A stretch of 33,267 nucleotides of DNA from CAKZSU01 sp044223895. Its GTDB lineage: Bacteria; Patescibacteriota; Microgenomatia; UBA10105; UBA927. Made by a program: the position numbers and the translations under genes. The notes below the pieces were generated by a model that worked only from the letters and a program-made list of their open reading frames with translations, did no database searches and was not told where the DNA came from. The stretch covers positions 1 to 33,267 of the forward strand of contig JBGALL010000011.1 in NCBI GenBank assembly GCA_044223895.1. Reading direction: 5' to 3'. This document shows positions 22,747 through 30,703 of the stretch, one piece after another (position 1 is the first letter of the stretch; each line of letters opens with the position of its first letter).

Positions 22747-24627
22747 TTATCCATTTAAAGTAGTTATGCTAACAGCTGAATAAATAATTTGTACAAGATA
22801 TAAATATGCTAGAAGTAATATTCCTAATTGTGTATCTGTAGTTGAATTCTGGGGCGTCATTTTTATCTGATTCCCATCTTCCTCAGGAGTTAATTCATTT
22901 TCTTCATGGATTGGGAGATATTTTTTCAGGCGTTTGGCGATGATTTTTTTGACTTCTGATTCGGCAATTATTTCTATCTGATTATCTTTATCTACTACGA
23001 TGCTAAAAATATATGTGTGATCGTCTTCAACTATTTCATAAATTTCTTTGTGTTCTTCTAACATCGGTTTTTCTAACCCAAAGTTAATACTCCCACGAGT
23101 CTCTGCTAATTCACTCTCTGCAGCAATCAAAAATTGTTTAACCACCTGAGGAGGTATTTCGGGTACTTTTATTATCTGGATACATTCTTGGTTAGGTGGT
23201 GAATAATTCTCAGTTGAGATGTCTGCGAAATGCTGGCGAAGTAGTGATGATTCAGTTACAAACGTGCGCTCAGGTTCATGAGATGGTTTTTCCGAAAGAA
23301 TGACTACGAAATCAAATAATTTTTTCCTGGCTTCTGTATGAGTCTTAATGACTTCGACAAAAACCTCATGAAGATTCATTGGTGACGAAGATTCCGAAAC
23401 AGCAGTTTGGCTATCTATCTGATTTGAACGCTGCTGTCCTTGCAGGTAACTTTCTCCAGTGTCAGGGACGATAAAGGGAAAGAATTCGACATCATTCGTT
23501 GTATTGTCACTTACATACTGTTCCCATGCTATTGTCTCTTCTTCTGTAAGTAGTATCGAGGGGTTCTCGCGTTGGATATGTTTAGTACTAGCTTCACCCC
23601 GGATTTCTGTTGCCATTTGATTTGGTTCAAAAAAAGTTGCAGAAAATTCTTCAGAAGTCTCTAAAAGGGGAATAGCTGTCTCAGCTTTTAAACTGTCTAC
23701 TTGTGTTGATTTGGTTAAATCTATAATTTGAGGTATATCAGTCACTGCATACATATCTGTCGATATGTTTGGAGAGGGAGTTTCATTGTTCGTATCCACT
23801 GCTGGTCTTATGAACTCAACCTGTTGAATATTTCCATTTTGCACCATTGGCTCTTTAGGCGGAAGGGGAATATCTGAAGATTGTTGTACCAATTCTGTTT
23901 GAATAAAAGATATGTATTGAGGTCCGATAATAATTGGATTATGAATTGTGTCTTCTTGAATCTGGGTTCTTACCGTAGATTTATCGTTTATCGTTGATAT
24001 ATACAATTTTTTGTCGAGCAGATTTGGTCTTGATTCATAAAAAAGTTGGGTAGATGCTTCCGGAGAAATTTGTGAGCTTACTGCTAAACTAGGTTGCTCT
24101 GCTGTCAGCCCAATGGGTTCAGGTTGGTAAGCTTCAATAGTAGGAGGTTCTGTTACCACTCCTACCACAGGTTCTGGATACACCATCTGCCTCATCTCTG
24201 GCTCCTTGGTGGGTGAATGAATAGAAGGTTCTTGGGGGAAAACTGTTGGAACAGGCTGAGCCGTTTCTAAGGTGGGAACTGCTGCAAGTTGGGTTTGGAT
24301 ATCTGTCCCAGAAGGAGGCGTTGTTACTGCAGTGAATGCAATATCGCCATTTTTACCCAGGGTTCCTTCAAATGTTCTTCCAAACCGTTGAAACGAAAAA
24401 TTTCCCGTAGCTTCCACTGAATCCCAATTTTTTACTTTCTTTTCAAACCCAGCCATTTTAAATAACATTTGAACCTGAGTCTGTTGGTCCTCAGGAACAT
24501 GGGAGAGATCGAAAATATTCCCCTCAAACCTCATTCCTGAACTATGAAAATCACAACATGTACCAGGGCAAAAGGTTTTACAATCAGGAACAGCTCTAGA
24601 AATAGCCTCAGGAGTAGGTTGGTTCAT
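22747..24627 (-). CDS. Large low-complexity protein with Cys cluster and C-terminal anchor
   Basis: I recognise no family. The 626-aa product starts with a compact Cys-rich head (C17, C21, C25, C26 in DCKTFCPGTCCDFH) and a small folded-looking region to about 105. A long Pro/Gln/Thr/Glu-rich, probably disordered stretch follows (about 105-435), then a more conserved-looking helical/beta region (about 435-590), and a hydrophobic tail (about 598-620) that looks like a membrane anchor. There is no N-terminal signal peptide, so the topology is unclear. An AAGGA 6-7 nt ahead of the ATG supports the start. The Cys head could bind zinc or an iron-sulfur cluster. Confidence 0.75.
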   Translation of the reverse strand: MNQPTPEAISRAVPDCKTFCPGTCCDFHSSGMRFEGNIFDLSHVPEDQQTQVQMLFKMAGFEKKVKNWDSVEATGNFSFQRFGRTFEGTLGKNGDIAFTAVTTPPSGTDIQTQLAAVPTLETAQPVPTVFPQEPSIHSPTKEPEMRQMVYPEPVVGVVTEPPTIEAYQPEPIGLTAEQPSLAVSSQISPEASTQLFYESRPNLLDKKLYISTINDKSTVRTQIQEDTIHNPIIIGPQYISFIQTELVQQSSDIPLPPKEPMVQNGNIQQVEFIRPAVDTNNETPSPNISTDMYAVTDIPQIIDLTKSTQVDSLKAETAIPLLETSEEFSATFFEPNQMATEIRGEASTKHIQRENPSILLTEEETIAWEQYVSDNTTNDVEFFPFIVPDTGESYLQGQQRSNQIDSQTAVSESSSPMNLHEVFVEVIKTHTEARKKLFDFVVILSEKPSHEPERTFVTESSLLRQHFADISTENYSPPNQECIQIIKVPEIPPQVVKQFLIAAESELAETRGSINFGLEKPMLEEHKEIYEIVEDDHTYIFSIVVDKDNQIEIIAESEVKKIIAKRLKKYLPIHEENELTPEEDGNQIKMTPQNSTTDTQLGILLLAYLYLVQIIYSAVSITTLNG

Positions 24628-24736
24628 ATGCTATCCTTGGCGGGTGTGTGGAGAGTCGTGCGGGAGTTACACGTAGGAAAATATACTCCCCTAGAGTAAA
24701 AACATAGGAAATATGCTATCTACTGTAAATCAAAGT

Positions 24737-24766
24737 TTGATAAATCACAATAGGATAAGGTAAAAT
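24737..24766 (+). promoter_or_regulatory. Promoter of the RRM protein gene
   Basis: TTGATA (24737-24742), an 18-bp spacer, TAAAAT (24761-24766). It gives a leader of about 100 nt. The leader carries a hairpin, CTGTT-T-CG against CGAACAG (24786-24793 and 24810-24816). Confidence 0.45.
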
Positions 24767-24819
24767 AAGCCTATTCTCTTTTCACCTGTTTCGTTCATTC
24801 GTATTCCCCCGAACAGAAT

Positions 24820-24987
24820 ATGACTGAGGTTACGGTACAAAAAGGAGATAAAATTAGGGAGGTGAAATTTAATCATGTCAAACAAGTTATTCGTCGGGGG
24901 ACTTTCCTGGGGTACTACCGATCAAAGTCTACACGCATTCTTTTCTCAAATTGGCAATGTTGTTTCAGCATCTGTCATTATGGATAA
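24820..24987 (+). other. Short upstream overlapping reading frame, S21-like N terminus
   Basis: An ATG at 24820 opens a 55-codon frame that overlaps the RRM gene in another frame. Its start MTEVTVQKGDKI and the later KQVIRRGTF recall ribosomal protein S21, but the end (ILFSNWQCCFSICHYG) does not. There is no Shine-Dalgarno. It may be a regulatory upstream frame, an rpsU remnant or chance. Confidence 0.2.
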
Positions 24988-25234
24988 GTTTTCTGGCAAA
25001 TCCAAAGGTTTTGGATTCGTAGAAATGTCATCTCCAGAAGAAGCTCAAAAAGCTATTGATCAATTGAATGGCCAAAGTCTTGATGGCCGTGCTATTAACG
25101 TAAGTGAAGCACGTCCACAAGCTCCAAGAGAAAATCGAGGAGGCGGTGGCAGATCATTCGGTGGAGGCGGTTTTAACAGAGGTGGAGGCGGTCGTGGCCG
25201 GGATAGAGACGATAGAGGTGGAAGAAATTGGTAA
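24875..25234 (+). CDS. RRM RNA-binding protein with Gly-rich tail
   Basis: A 119-aa protein. One RRM (about 4-80) has RNP2 LFVGGL at 5-10 and RNP1 KGFGFVEM at 44-51, with the exposed Phe and Tyr/Phe positions kept. An Arg/Gly-rich tail (about 85-119) resembles the cyanobacterial Rbp and eukaryotic glycine-rich RNA-binding proteins, which act as RNA chaperones and are often cold-induced. A strong GGGAGGTG lies 10 nt before the ATG. The long structured leader suggests post-transcriptional control. A strong terminator follows at 25243-25285. Confidence 0.95.
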   Translation: MSNKLFVGGLSWGTTDQSLHAFFSQIGNVVSASVIMDKFSGKSKGFGFVEMSSPEEAQKAIDQLNGQSLDGRAINVSEARPQAPRENRGGGGRSFGGGGFNRGGGGRGRDRDDRGGRNW

Positions 25235-25242
25235 GTTTTTAG

Positions 25243-25285
25243 AAAAAAGAGACTATTTGTTCTGAGGAATGGATAGTCTCTTTTT
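25243..25285. terminator. Bidirectional Rho-independent terminator
   Basis: AAAAAGAGACTAT (25244-25256) pairs perfectly with ATAGTCTCTTTTT (25273-25285), a 13-bp stem with A and T runs on both sides. It serves both convergent genes, the RRM protein and the beta-lactamase-like hydrolase. Confidence 0.9.
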
Positions 25286-26197
25286 CTATTCTTCAAAGTA
25301 TTTATATATTCTTTTTGATAGGTTAGAAATAGTTTCTTCAGCATTCGTAGGTATATCATTATCAGCAAGTATTACCAGTATATAATCTGTTTTTGGGCCA
25401 TAAATGATACCTGCATCATGAGTATAAGTTCCTAACTCTCCCGTTTTGTGAGCAATTTTTATCCCTGAAGGAATGTATTTAGGAATTTTGTTGTTCAGCT
25501 TTTGTCGTGTTAATAAATCTATCATTTGGAGAGATGATTGTTTATTTACTAACTGATTGGTGTATAGTTTTTCATAAAATTCAGCTATATCTGAAGCCGT
25601 TGCTTCAGGAGGTTCTCCTAACTTAGATTCTATAAAGCCATTTTCATCCAAGAAATTTTGGACCGTTTTGAGACGTACGGTTTGCCCTAATAACAGAGCA
25701 GCATAATTATGAGAAATAGTAATCATCTGTTCTAATGCATCCTCAACTGTAAAGCTCACAGTTCCTTCAGTTAATTCAGCCAGCTCAGGATCTATATTGA
25801 AGGTTGTATTTAAACTTTGAACACTATCGCTAATACGTTGATCAAATGATAGGGTTTTTTTATCAACTTGATCCATAACGGTAGCCATAACCCATAACTT
25901 ATATAAACTTGCTGGTTCGAAAACTTTATGTTCATTTAGCTTGTACTGCTCGTGTGTTTTAAGATTTTGTATTACAATACCAAACACACCATCACTGTCA
26001 TTCAGTTCGTTTGTTACCAGGTTAGCTAAAGCCGATTGAGCCTTCTGAGTTGGGGATGGTGTTAGAGAAGGCAAAGATTTAGCTTCTGCTAAAGGAGAAA
26101 TAATAGTGGATTGACGTACCTGTTGTATTTCAAAAAACAGAAGGTAACATATAGAAATACTCAAAATACTGAAAAAAAATTTGGTTTTCTTTCCCAT
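25286..26197 (-). CDS. Class A beta-lactamase-like serine hydrolase
   Basis: A 303-aa exported or anchored protein with an N-terminal hydrophobic segment (about 7-23) and a Pro/Ser linker. It has the serine penicillin-recognising fold motifs: S97-L-Y-K100, S162-H-N164 in place of SDN, and K251-T-G253. The omega loop is short, reading LGEPPEATASD, with no typical ExxLN motif. Hydrolysis of beta-lactams is therefore doubtful, and a cell-wall peptidase or other esterase is possible. It is divergent from the PAP2 gene across an 81-nt gap. Confidence 0.85.
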   Translation of the reverse strand: MGKKTKFFFSILSISICYLLFFEIQQVRQSTIISPLAEAKSLPSLTPSPTQKAQSALANLVTNELNDSDGVFGIVIQNLKTHEQYKLNEHKVFEPASLYKLWVMATVMDQVDKKTLSFDQRISDSVQSLNTTFNIDPELAELTEGTVSFTVEDALEQMITISHNYAALLLGQTVRLKTVQNFLDENGFIESKLGEPPEATASDIAEFYEKLYTNQLVNKQSSLQMIDLLTRQKLNNKIPKYIPSGIKIAHKTGELGTYTHDAGIIYGPKTDYILVILADNDIPTNAEETISNLSKRIYKYFEE

Positions 26198-26237
26198 TGC
26201 TATTTCATCCTATCATGAATAATTTGTAAAATATTTC

Positions 26238-26252
26238 AGCTTATTTTAAGCT
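26238..26252. promoter_or_regulatory. Inverted repeat AGCTTA-TTT-TAAGCT
   Basis: A perfect 6-bp inverted repeat between the divergent beta-lactamase-like and PAP2 genes. It shares 12 of 15 bases with the site at 27991-28005. Possible shared operator. Confidence 0.4.
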
Positions 26253-26278
26253 ACTACTTTTACAAGTTAAATACGTCA

Positions 26279-27223
26279 ATGAAAAAAATATTTCTTGAAA
26301 AACTGCAACAATTTAAAGATAAATGTGAAGATAATCTTATAGTCATTTTTCCGATAGTTTATATAATTGCAATAAGTTGTTACATGATTTATCACCGTGC
26401 GTGGTTTTCCCCAGATCAATTTTTTGCATTTGCAATTATAGCTATCATCCTCATTGGTAAAACAAAACAATTTTTATGGGACTGGGTGCCAGTACTACTT
26501 TTTTTGTTTGGATACGAATATCTCAGAGGAATTATCCCTGATTTAACCATCAGAGCTCATACTATGCCTATGATCGTCGCTGACAAGTTTATTTTTGGAT
26601 ATATCCCTTCAGTAAAATTCCAAGAAGTCCTTTTTAACTCTCAATCACTCCAATGGTATGACTATTTATCAGTAATTTTATACTCATCACATTTTATTAT
26701 CCCAATGTTTATTGCCTTTGTTTTTTGGCTAAATGACAGGAAACATTTCAAATCCTATACCTCGGGTTTTCTTATCTTGTCATATTTAGCGTTCTTTACA
26801 TATATAATTTTCCCTGCAACACCACCATGGATGGCCAGTAATCAAGGATACCTGCCTCCATTGAGTAAAATTATGGATCAGGTGTATGCGTCATTTGCTC
26901 ACCCTATATCCGTTCCTTCTATATATAAATTTTTTGGTGCTAATTTGGTGGCAGCTTTTCCGTCACTGCATGCAGCATACCCGTGGATTATTTTCCTATT
27001 TATACGTAAAAAATCTAAAATATTATCCTATGTTTCTCTTCTCTATGTTTTTGGTGTGTGGTTCTCTGTCATTTATTTAGGTGAACATTATTTCGTTGAT
27101 GTTTTGGCAGGAATTATTTATGCAACTACTGCCTATATAATTGTTCAACGGTATGAGAAAAGAATATTTAACAAAAGAGCTGTACAATTATCCTTAGCTG
27201 GAAGATATGAAACGAAAACTTAA
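26279..27223 (+). CDS. PAP2-superfamily membrane phosphatase/transferase (AUR1-like)
   Basis: A 314-aa polytopic protein (about six helices). The PAP2 catalytic motifs are visible: the FPSLHAAYPW segment near 228-237 and GEHYFVDVLAG near 264-274, giving His and Asp for phosphoenzyme chemistry. The layout resembles the AUR1/inositol phosphorylceramide synthase-like branch rather than simple phosphatases. It would act on lipid phosphates such as undecaprenyl or phosphatidyl substrates at the membrane. A TTAAAT hexamer 6 nt before the ATG may be a leaderless promoter. The DUF1653 gene overlaps its end by 17 nt. Confidence 0.85.
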   Translation: MKKIFLEKLQQFKDKCEDNLIVIFPIVYIIAISCYMIYHRAWFSPDQFFAFAIIAIILIGKTKQFLWDWVPVLLFLFGYEYLRGIIPDLTIRAHTMPMIVADKFIFGYIPSVKFQEVLFNSQSLQWYDYLSVILYSSHFIIPMFIAFVFWLNDRKHFKSYTSGFLILSYLAFFTYIIFPATPPWMASNQGYLPPLSKIMDQVYASFAHPISVPSIYKFFGANLVAAFPSLHAAYPWIIFLFIRKKSKILSYVSLLYVFGVWFSVIYLGEHYFVDVLAGIIYATTAYIIVQRYEKRIFNKRAVQLSLAGRYETKT

Positions 27224-27458
27224 AAAAGGCACATATCAGCACTTTAAGGGGAATTACTATGCTGTAATCGGAATTGCCAGAGAAAGTGAAAGTCTAGAAG
27301 AATTTGTGCTCTTTAAAGCCTTATTTACCAGTAAAAAGTTTGGGTCAGAATCATTATGGATTAAACCCGTAAAAATGTTTTTTGAAACAATAGAAGTAGA
27401 CGGTAAAAAAATTCCTTGTTTCCGATATATAGGTCCAACTATATTTGAACAGAAATAA
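27207..27458 (+). CDS. DUF1653 family protein
   Basis: An 83-aa soluble protein of the DUF1653 family, typified by KKGTYQHFKGNYYAVIGIA, the DUF hallmark GxYxHFKGxxY, and a C-terminal motif FFETIEVDGKKIPCFRYIG. The family has no proven function; its fold is SH3-like. It overlaps the end of the PAP2 gene by 17 nt and is followed after 6 nt by the GreA-like gene, so the three are probably cotranscribed. Confidence 0.85.
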   Translation: MKRKLKKGTYQHFKGNYYAVIGIARESESLEEFVLFKALFTSKKFGSESLWIKPVKMFFETIEVDGKKIPCFRYIGPTIFEQK

Positions 27459-27464
27459 TACTAT

Positions 27465-27941
27465 ATGAAAAAAATCTTTGTAAAAAAAGAAACGACAATT
27501 CCTTTTACCCGTGAAGGTTATGAAAATGTCTTGCAAGAACAAAAAAAATATTTGGAAGAACGACCAAGTGCAGTTGAAAATTTAAGAAAAGCCAGAGAAA
27601 TGGGCGATTTGTCAGAAAATGGATATTATAAAGCTTCTCGAGCACGGTTATCATTTATTGATGCCCAGTTACGACGCTTGGATCGTTTACGCAAGTTAGG
27701 GCGGATCGTGTCATCATCAGGTACAGATCATGTAGATATCGGAAATACAGTTCGTATATCGGATGGAGGCAGAGAAGAAACCTATATGATTGTTGGCGGT
27801 TATGAATCTGATCCATCAAAAAAGACTATTTCTCATCTTTCACCCATCGGGAAAGCCTTAATGAATAGACATGTTGGGCAAACGGTAACTGTAGTCGTTC
27901 CGGTGGGCATAAAAACGTATACTATCCTCTCCATAGAATAA
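27465..27941 (+). CDS. greA: GreA/GreB-type transcription elongation factor
   Basis: A 158-aa transcript-cleavage factor. The N-terminal coiled coil (about 12-78) carries the catalytic tip D48-L-S-E51-N, matching the Asp/Glu pair that chelates magnesium in E. coli GreA. The C-terminal FKBP-like domain (about 84-158) includes the SPIGKALMNRHVGQTV signature. The tip reads ENGYYKASR rather than the usual ENAEYHAA. It rescues backtracked RNA polymerase. It starts 6 nt after DUF1653 with no clear Shine-Dalgarno, consistent with an operon. Confidence 0.92.
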   Translation: MKKIFVKKETTIPFTREGYENVLQEQKKYLEERPSAVENLRKAREMGDLSENGYYKASRARLSFIDAQLRRLDRLRKLGRIVSSSGTDHVDIGNTVRISDGGREETYMIVGGYESDPSKKTISHLSPIGKALMNRHVGQTVTVVVPVGIKTYTILSIE

Positions 27942-27990
27942 ATTTACCTTCTATTCTTATCTAATTCTTACAAAAAATATACTTATTTTC

Positions 27991-28005
27991 AGCTTAATCA
28001 AAGCT
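27991..28005. promoter_or_regulatory. Inverted repeat AGCTT-AATCA-AAGCT next to a -10 box
   Basis: A 5-bp perfect inverted repeat abutting TATAGT (28005-28010), the likely -10 of the 47-aa gene. It matches the site at 26238-26252 in 12 of 15 positions. Confidence 0.4.
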
Positions 28006-28044
28006 ATAGTAGGTAAAGTAAGACTAATTAATGAAGGAGGATAC

Positions 28045-28188
28045 ATGGACAACGTAACAAATGAATACACAGATCAATTAGATGAAGTAATCAAACAAGA
28101 AGCTGGAACTATTTCTTTGGATGAATTGACAAAGACGCTAGAACATATTGTGATGTCAATGATTGAAGGTAATCAACTGGCTATATAA
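28045..28188 (+). CDS. Small acidic protein (47 aa), unknown function
   Basis: A short gene supported by a strong GAAGGAGG (28033-28040) 4 nt before the ATG, and by its own putative promoter. The product, MDNVTNEYTDQLDEVIKQEA followed by GTISLDELTKTLEHIVMSMI and EGNQLAI, is acidic and helical with no Cys, membrane segment or known motif. It could be a regulator or structural peptide. It is convergent with the polysaccharide deacetylase. I do not recognise a family. Confidence 0.7.
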   Translation: MDNVTNEYTDQLDEVIKQEAGTISLDELTKTLEHIVMSMIEGNQLAI

Positions 28189-28191
28189 TGT

Positions 28192-29061
28192 TTATAAATT
28201 ATAAGTAGATAATGGAACATTGCCTACTCTTGTACGATGTAAGTCAAAGATCGTAGATTCACAGTGAGTCGTCCCATTCTCTGTAGAAATAGCCGCAACA
28301 TATCCTAATTGTTGGATAACTGTCGTTACTGATCCATTGTAATTCCCATAAGGATAGATAAGAATTTTGGGAATTATACCAAATCGTTGTTCAAGTTGGT
28401 TCTGAGCCGTAGTTACTTCGGAAATAACTTTGTCGATAGGGTCAGATGGTAGAGAAGCATGTGACCAGGTGTGATTATATACTTTAGCTTGACCGGATGA
28501 GACCATCGTTTGGATTTGAGACCACTGCAAATATCCAGCATTCTCCATCAAACCAGTAGGAATCATCAAATTTAATAAAACCCCGTATTTCTTGGCTATA
28601 GGAAAGGCATATTCATAGGCATCGTCATACCCATCATCTAAGGTAACAGCTATTGATTTACCAGGAATTGTTTGTTTATTTCGAATGGCGTTCACCAGAG
28701 TTTCAACACTTATGAACTTGTATCCTTGGTCAACAAGATATTTCATCTGTTGGTCAAAAATAGCTGAGTCAACGGTTAATTGTTCATGATGTTCTCGAGC
28801 GGCCTGAGCGAGATTCTCAATATGGTGATACATCAGCACAGGTACCTGTATACAAAAACCAGTTAAGGGTATCTGGGGTGGGGGTGTTGGTGTAACTGAA
28901 GGCATAGGCCGGATTGTAAAAAGCGGGAATGGACGAAAGGTGGGAGTCGGCCTTGCTGGTGTCACTTGCGACACAATTTGTTCACCATGTGTAGTGGAGA
29001 CAATAAAGAAACTTAATATGCCTACCACAAATAGTAAGACTATACGTATAAAAACCCTCAT
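28192..29061 (-). CDS. Exported polysaccharide deacetylase (NodB domain)
   Basis: A 289-aa exported carbohydrate esterase family 4 protein. An N-terminal signal/anchor (about 4-21) precedes a Pro/Thr-rich linker (about 33-66) and a NodB domain (about 72-289). Metal ligands are in place: D142-D143 in TLDDGYDD and H197-T-W-S-H201, with the MYHH motif at 77-80 at the domain start. It likely removes acetyl groups from peptidoglycan or a GlcNAc polymer. It lies 15 nt downstream of the aquaporin gene on the same strand. Because the window also encodes a synthase and chitinase, a shared polymer is possible but unproven. Confidence 0.88.
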   Translation of the reverse strand: MRVFIRIVLLFVVGILSFFIVSTTHGEQIVSQVTPARPTPTFRPFPLFTIRPMPSVTPTPPPQIPLTGFCIQVPVLMYHHIENLAQAAREHHEQLTVDSAIFDQQMKYLVDQGYKFISVETLVNAIRNKQTIPGKSIAVTLDDGYDDAYEYAFPIAKKYGVLLNLMIPTGLMENAGYLQWSQIQTMVSSGQAKVYNHTWSHASLPSDPIDKVISEVTTAQNQLEQRFGIIPKILIYPYGNYNGSVTTVIQQLGYVAAISTENGTTHCESTIFDLHRTRVGNVPLSTYNL

Positions 29062-29076
29062 TATAGTAGAAGAAAA

Positions 29077-29694
29077 TTAATTTTGTGTATATCTATGAAC
29101 ATATGCAGCGACAAATGCTGCACATACTGGACCGATAGTATAGAGGAAAAAGAGTGAGGGATCAACCGGACGACCATTCAAAAAAATATTTGCTAGTAGT
29201 GGCGCAATACCCACGGCTGGATTAAAGGCACCGCCTGATAATACTCCAACTGATTTTGCTCCCGCAAATACGGTAATTCCAATGGCCAAACCAAAATAAT
29301 TATTCCCCTGGGTCTTTTTACTGGCAGCAACATGGAGAATTACGGAAAGTAATAAAAAGGTGTATAAAAATTCAGCAATTAGTGCACTTAGCCATGATAT
29401 ACTTGCCCCTGGTTGCACTTGCAAGGTTGTATGAAAAATAACAGTACTTACTGTTACGGCAGCTAACGCACCTAAACTCTGAGAAATAATATAACCTTTT
29501 AATTTTTCCAAAGTTAATATATTTCTGAGATAAAGTGTAAAGCTAACGGCAGGATTATAGTGAGCACCCGAAACACTTGCCCCAGCATAGACTAAACATG
29601 TAAGAACTAGTCCGATTGCCAGAGGGTCTTTGCTTAAGGCAATTGTTAACACGAGAAAAAATGTTCCTATACATTCAAAAATATATGCTTTCAT
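29077..29694 (-). CDS. Aquaporin/glycerol-facilitator family channel (MIP)
   Basis: A roughly 205-aa MIP channel with about six membrane helices and two NPA boxes: HYNPAVS after helix two and AFNPAVG near residue 160. The pore Arg expected after the second NPA is replaced by Gly or Val in NPAVGIAP, so the selectivity filter may be atypical. I chose the ATG at 29694: a TATAAT (29709-29704) lies 9 nt upstream, and the ATG at 29712 would lie above the promoter. The deacetylase gene follows 15 nt later. Confidence 0.9.
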   Translation of the reverse strand: MKAYIFECIGTFFLVLTIALSKDPLAIGLVLTCLVYAGASVSGAHYNPAVSFTLYLRNILTLEKLKGYIISQSLGALAAVTVSTVIFHTTLQVQPGASISWLSALIAEFLYTFLLLSVILHVAASKKTQGNNYFGLAIGITVFAGAKSVGVLSGGAFNPAVGIAPLLANIFLNGRPVDPSLFFLYTIGPVCAAFVAAYVHRYTQN

Positions 29695-29703
29695 AATATG
29701 TGT

Positions 29704-29709
29704 ATTATA
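29704..29709 (-). promoter_or_regulatory. -10 box of the aquaporin gene
   Basis: Minus-strand TATAAT, 9 nt before the ATG at 29694. It overlaps the alternative ATG at 29712, which argues for the shorter protein. Confidence 0.5.
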
Positions 29710-29761
29710 CATTATTGAAAAAATTGCAGAAAATTGTTATATACAATGATTAATATCTTTT

Positions 29762-30700
29762 ATGATTACTCTTCAAGGAGTCACTAAATCATTCGGAAAT
29801 GTTAAAGCTGTGGATAATATATCCTTTACCATACAAGATGGTGAAATTGTTGGATTTTTAGGACCAAATGGTGCAGGAAAAACCACAACCATGCGTATGA
29901 TGACTGGATTTTATACTCCTGATTCAGGATCAATAGATATTCTCGGAACTTCAATTCTAGAAGATCCAACCAAAGTTCAGAGTTCAATTGGGTATCTTCC
30001 TGAAAATAATCCCTTATACAAAGATATGCTTGTCTCAGAACAATTATCTTTCTCTGCAGATCTCAAAAATTTATCTGGATATGAACGGCAACAAGCAATA
30101 GATTTTGCAGTGCATAGTGTGTCAATTGAAGATGTCTATTATGCACCCATTCGAGAATTATCTAAAGGATACCGTCAGCGAGTTGGCATTGCGCAAGCTC
30201 TACTTCATAAACCTAAAATTCTTATTTTAGATGAGCCGTCTGAAGGCTTAGATCCAAATCAAAGAACGGAGATCCGTTCGCTGATAAAAGATCTATCCAA
30301 AAATCACACGATAATTATGAGCACTCATGTAATGCAAGAAGTCGAGGCAGTCTGTAATCGAATGCTAATTATTAGTAAAGGATCACTGGTAGCCGATGGA
30401 ACACCGAAAGAATTATTAAAAAAAGCAGGTGGAAAACGACAAATTATAGTAGAACTAGAAGGAAAGAAAATAGAAGAGACATTACAAAAAATTGAAGGTG
30501 TTGAAGATGTGGAAGTAAAGAAATATAAAGATGGAAAATCTCAAGCTATTATAACAGTTACCAAGACAAGTAAGATTCAGCCACAATTATCCCAAAAAGC
30601 TGCAAAATTAGGGTGGATTATTTGGAAACTTACGGAAGAAGAAAAACAGCTTGAAGATGTTTTCCATGTATTAACTGAATCTGTTAGTAAAAATAATTAA
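29762..30700 (+). CDS. ABC transporter ATP-binding protein (GldA-like)
   Basis: A 312-aa ATPase. Walker A GPNGAGKTT (about 35-43), Q-loop region, signature LSKGYRQR (about 137-144), Walker B ILILDEPSEGLD (about 157-168) and the switch His in MSTHVM are all intact. The C-terminal extension (about 215-312) is typical of the GldA/CcmA-type drug or gliding transporter ATPases. It starts a three-gene operon with a GldFG-like fusion 3 nt downstream. No Shine-Dalgarno is evident. Confidence 0.93.
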   Translation: MITLQGVTKSFGNVKAVDNISFTIQDGEIVGFLGPNGAGKTTTMRMMTGFYTPDSGSIDILGTSILEDPTKVQSSIGYLPENNPLYKDMLVSEQLSFSADLKNLSGYERQQAIDFAVHSVSIEDVYYAPIRELSKGYRQRVGIAQALLHKPKILILDEPSEGLDPNQRTEIRSLIKDLSKNHTIIMSTHVMQEVEAVCNRMLIISKGSLVADGTPKELLKKAGGKRQIIVELEGKKIEETLQKIEGVEDVEVKKYKDGKSQAIITVTKTSKIQPQLSQKAAKLGWIIWKLTEEEKQLEDVFHVLTESVSKNN

Positions 30701-30703
30701 TAT

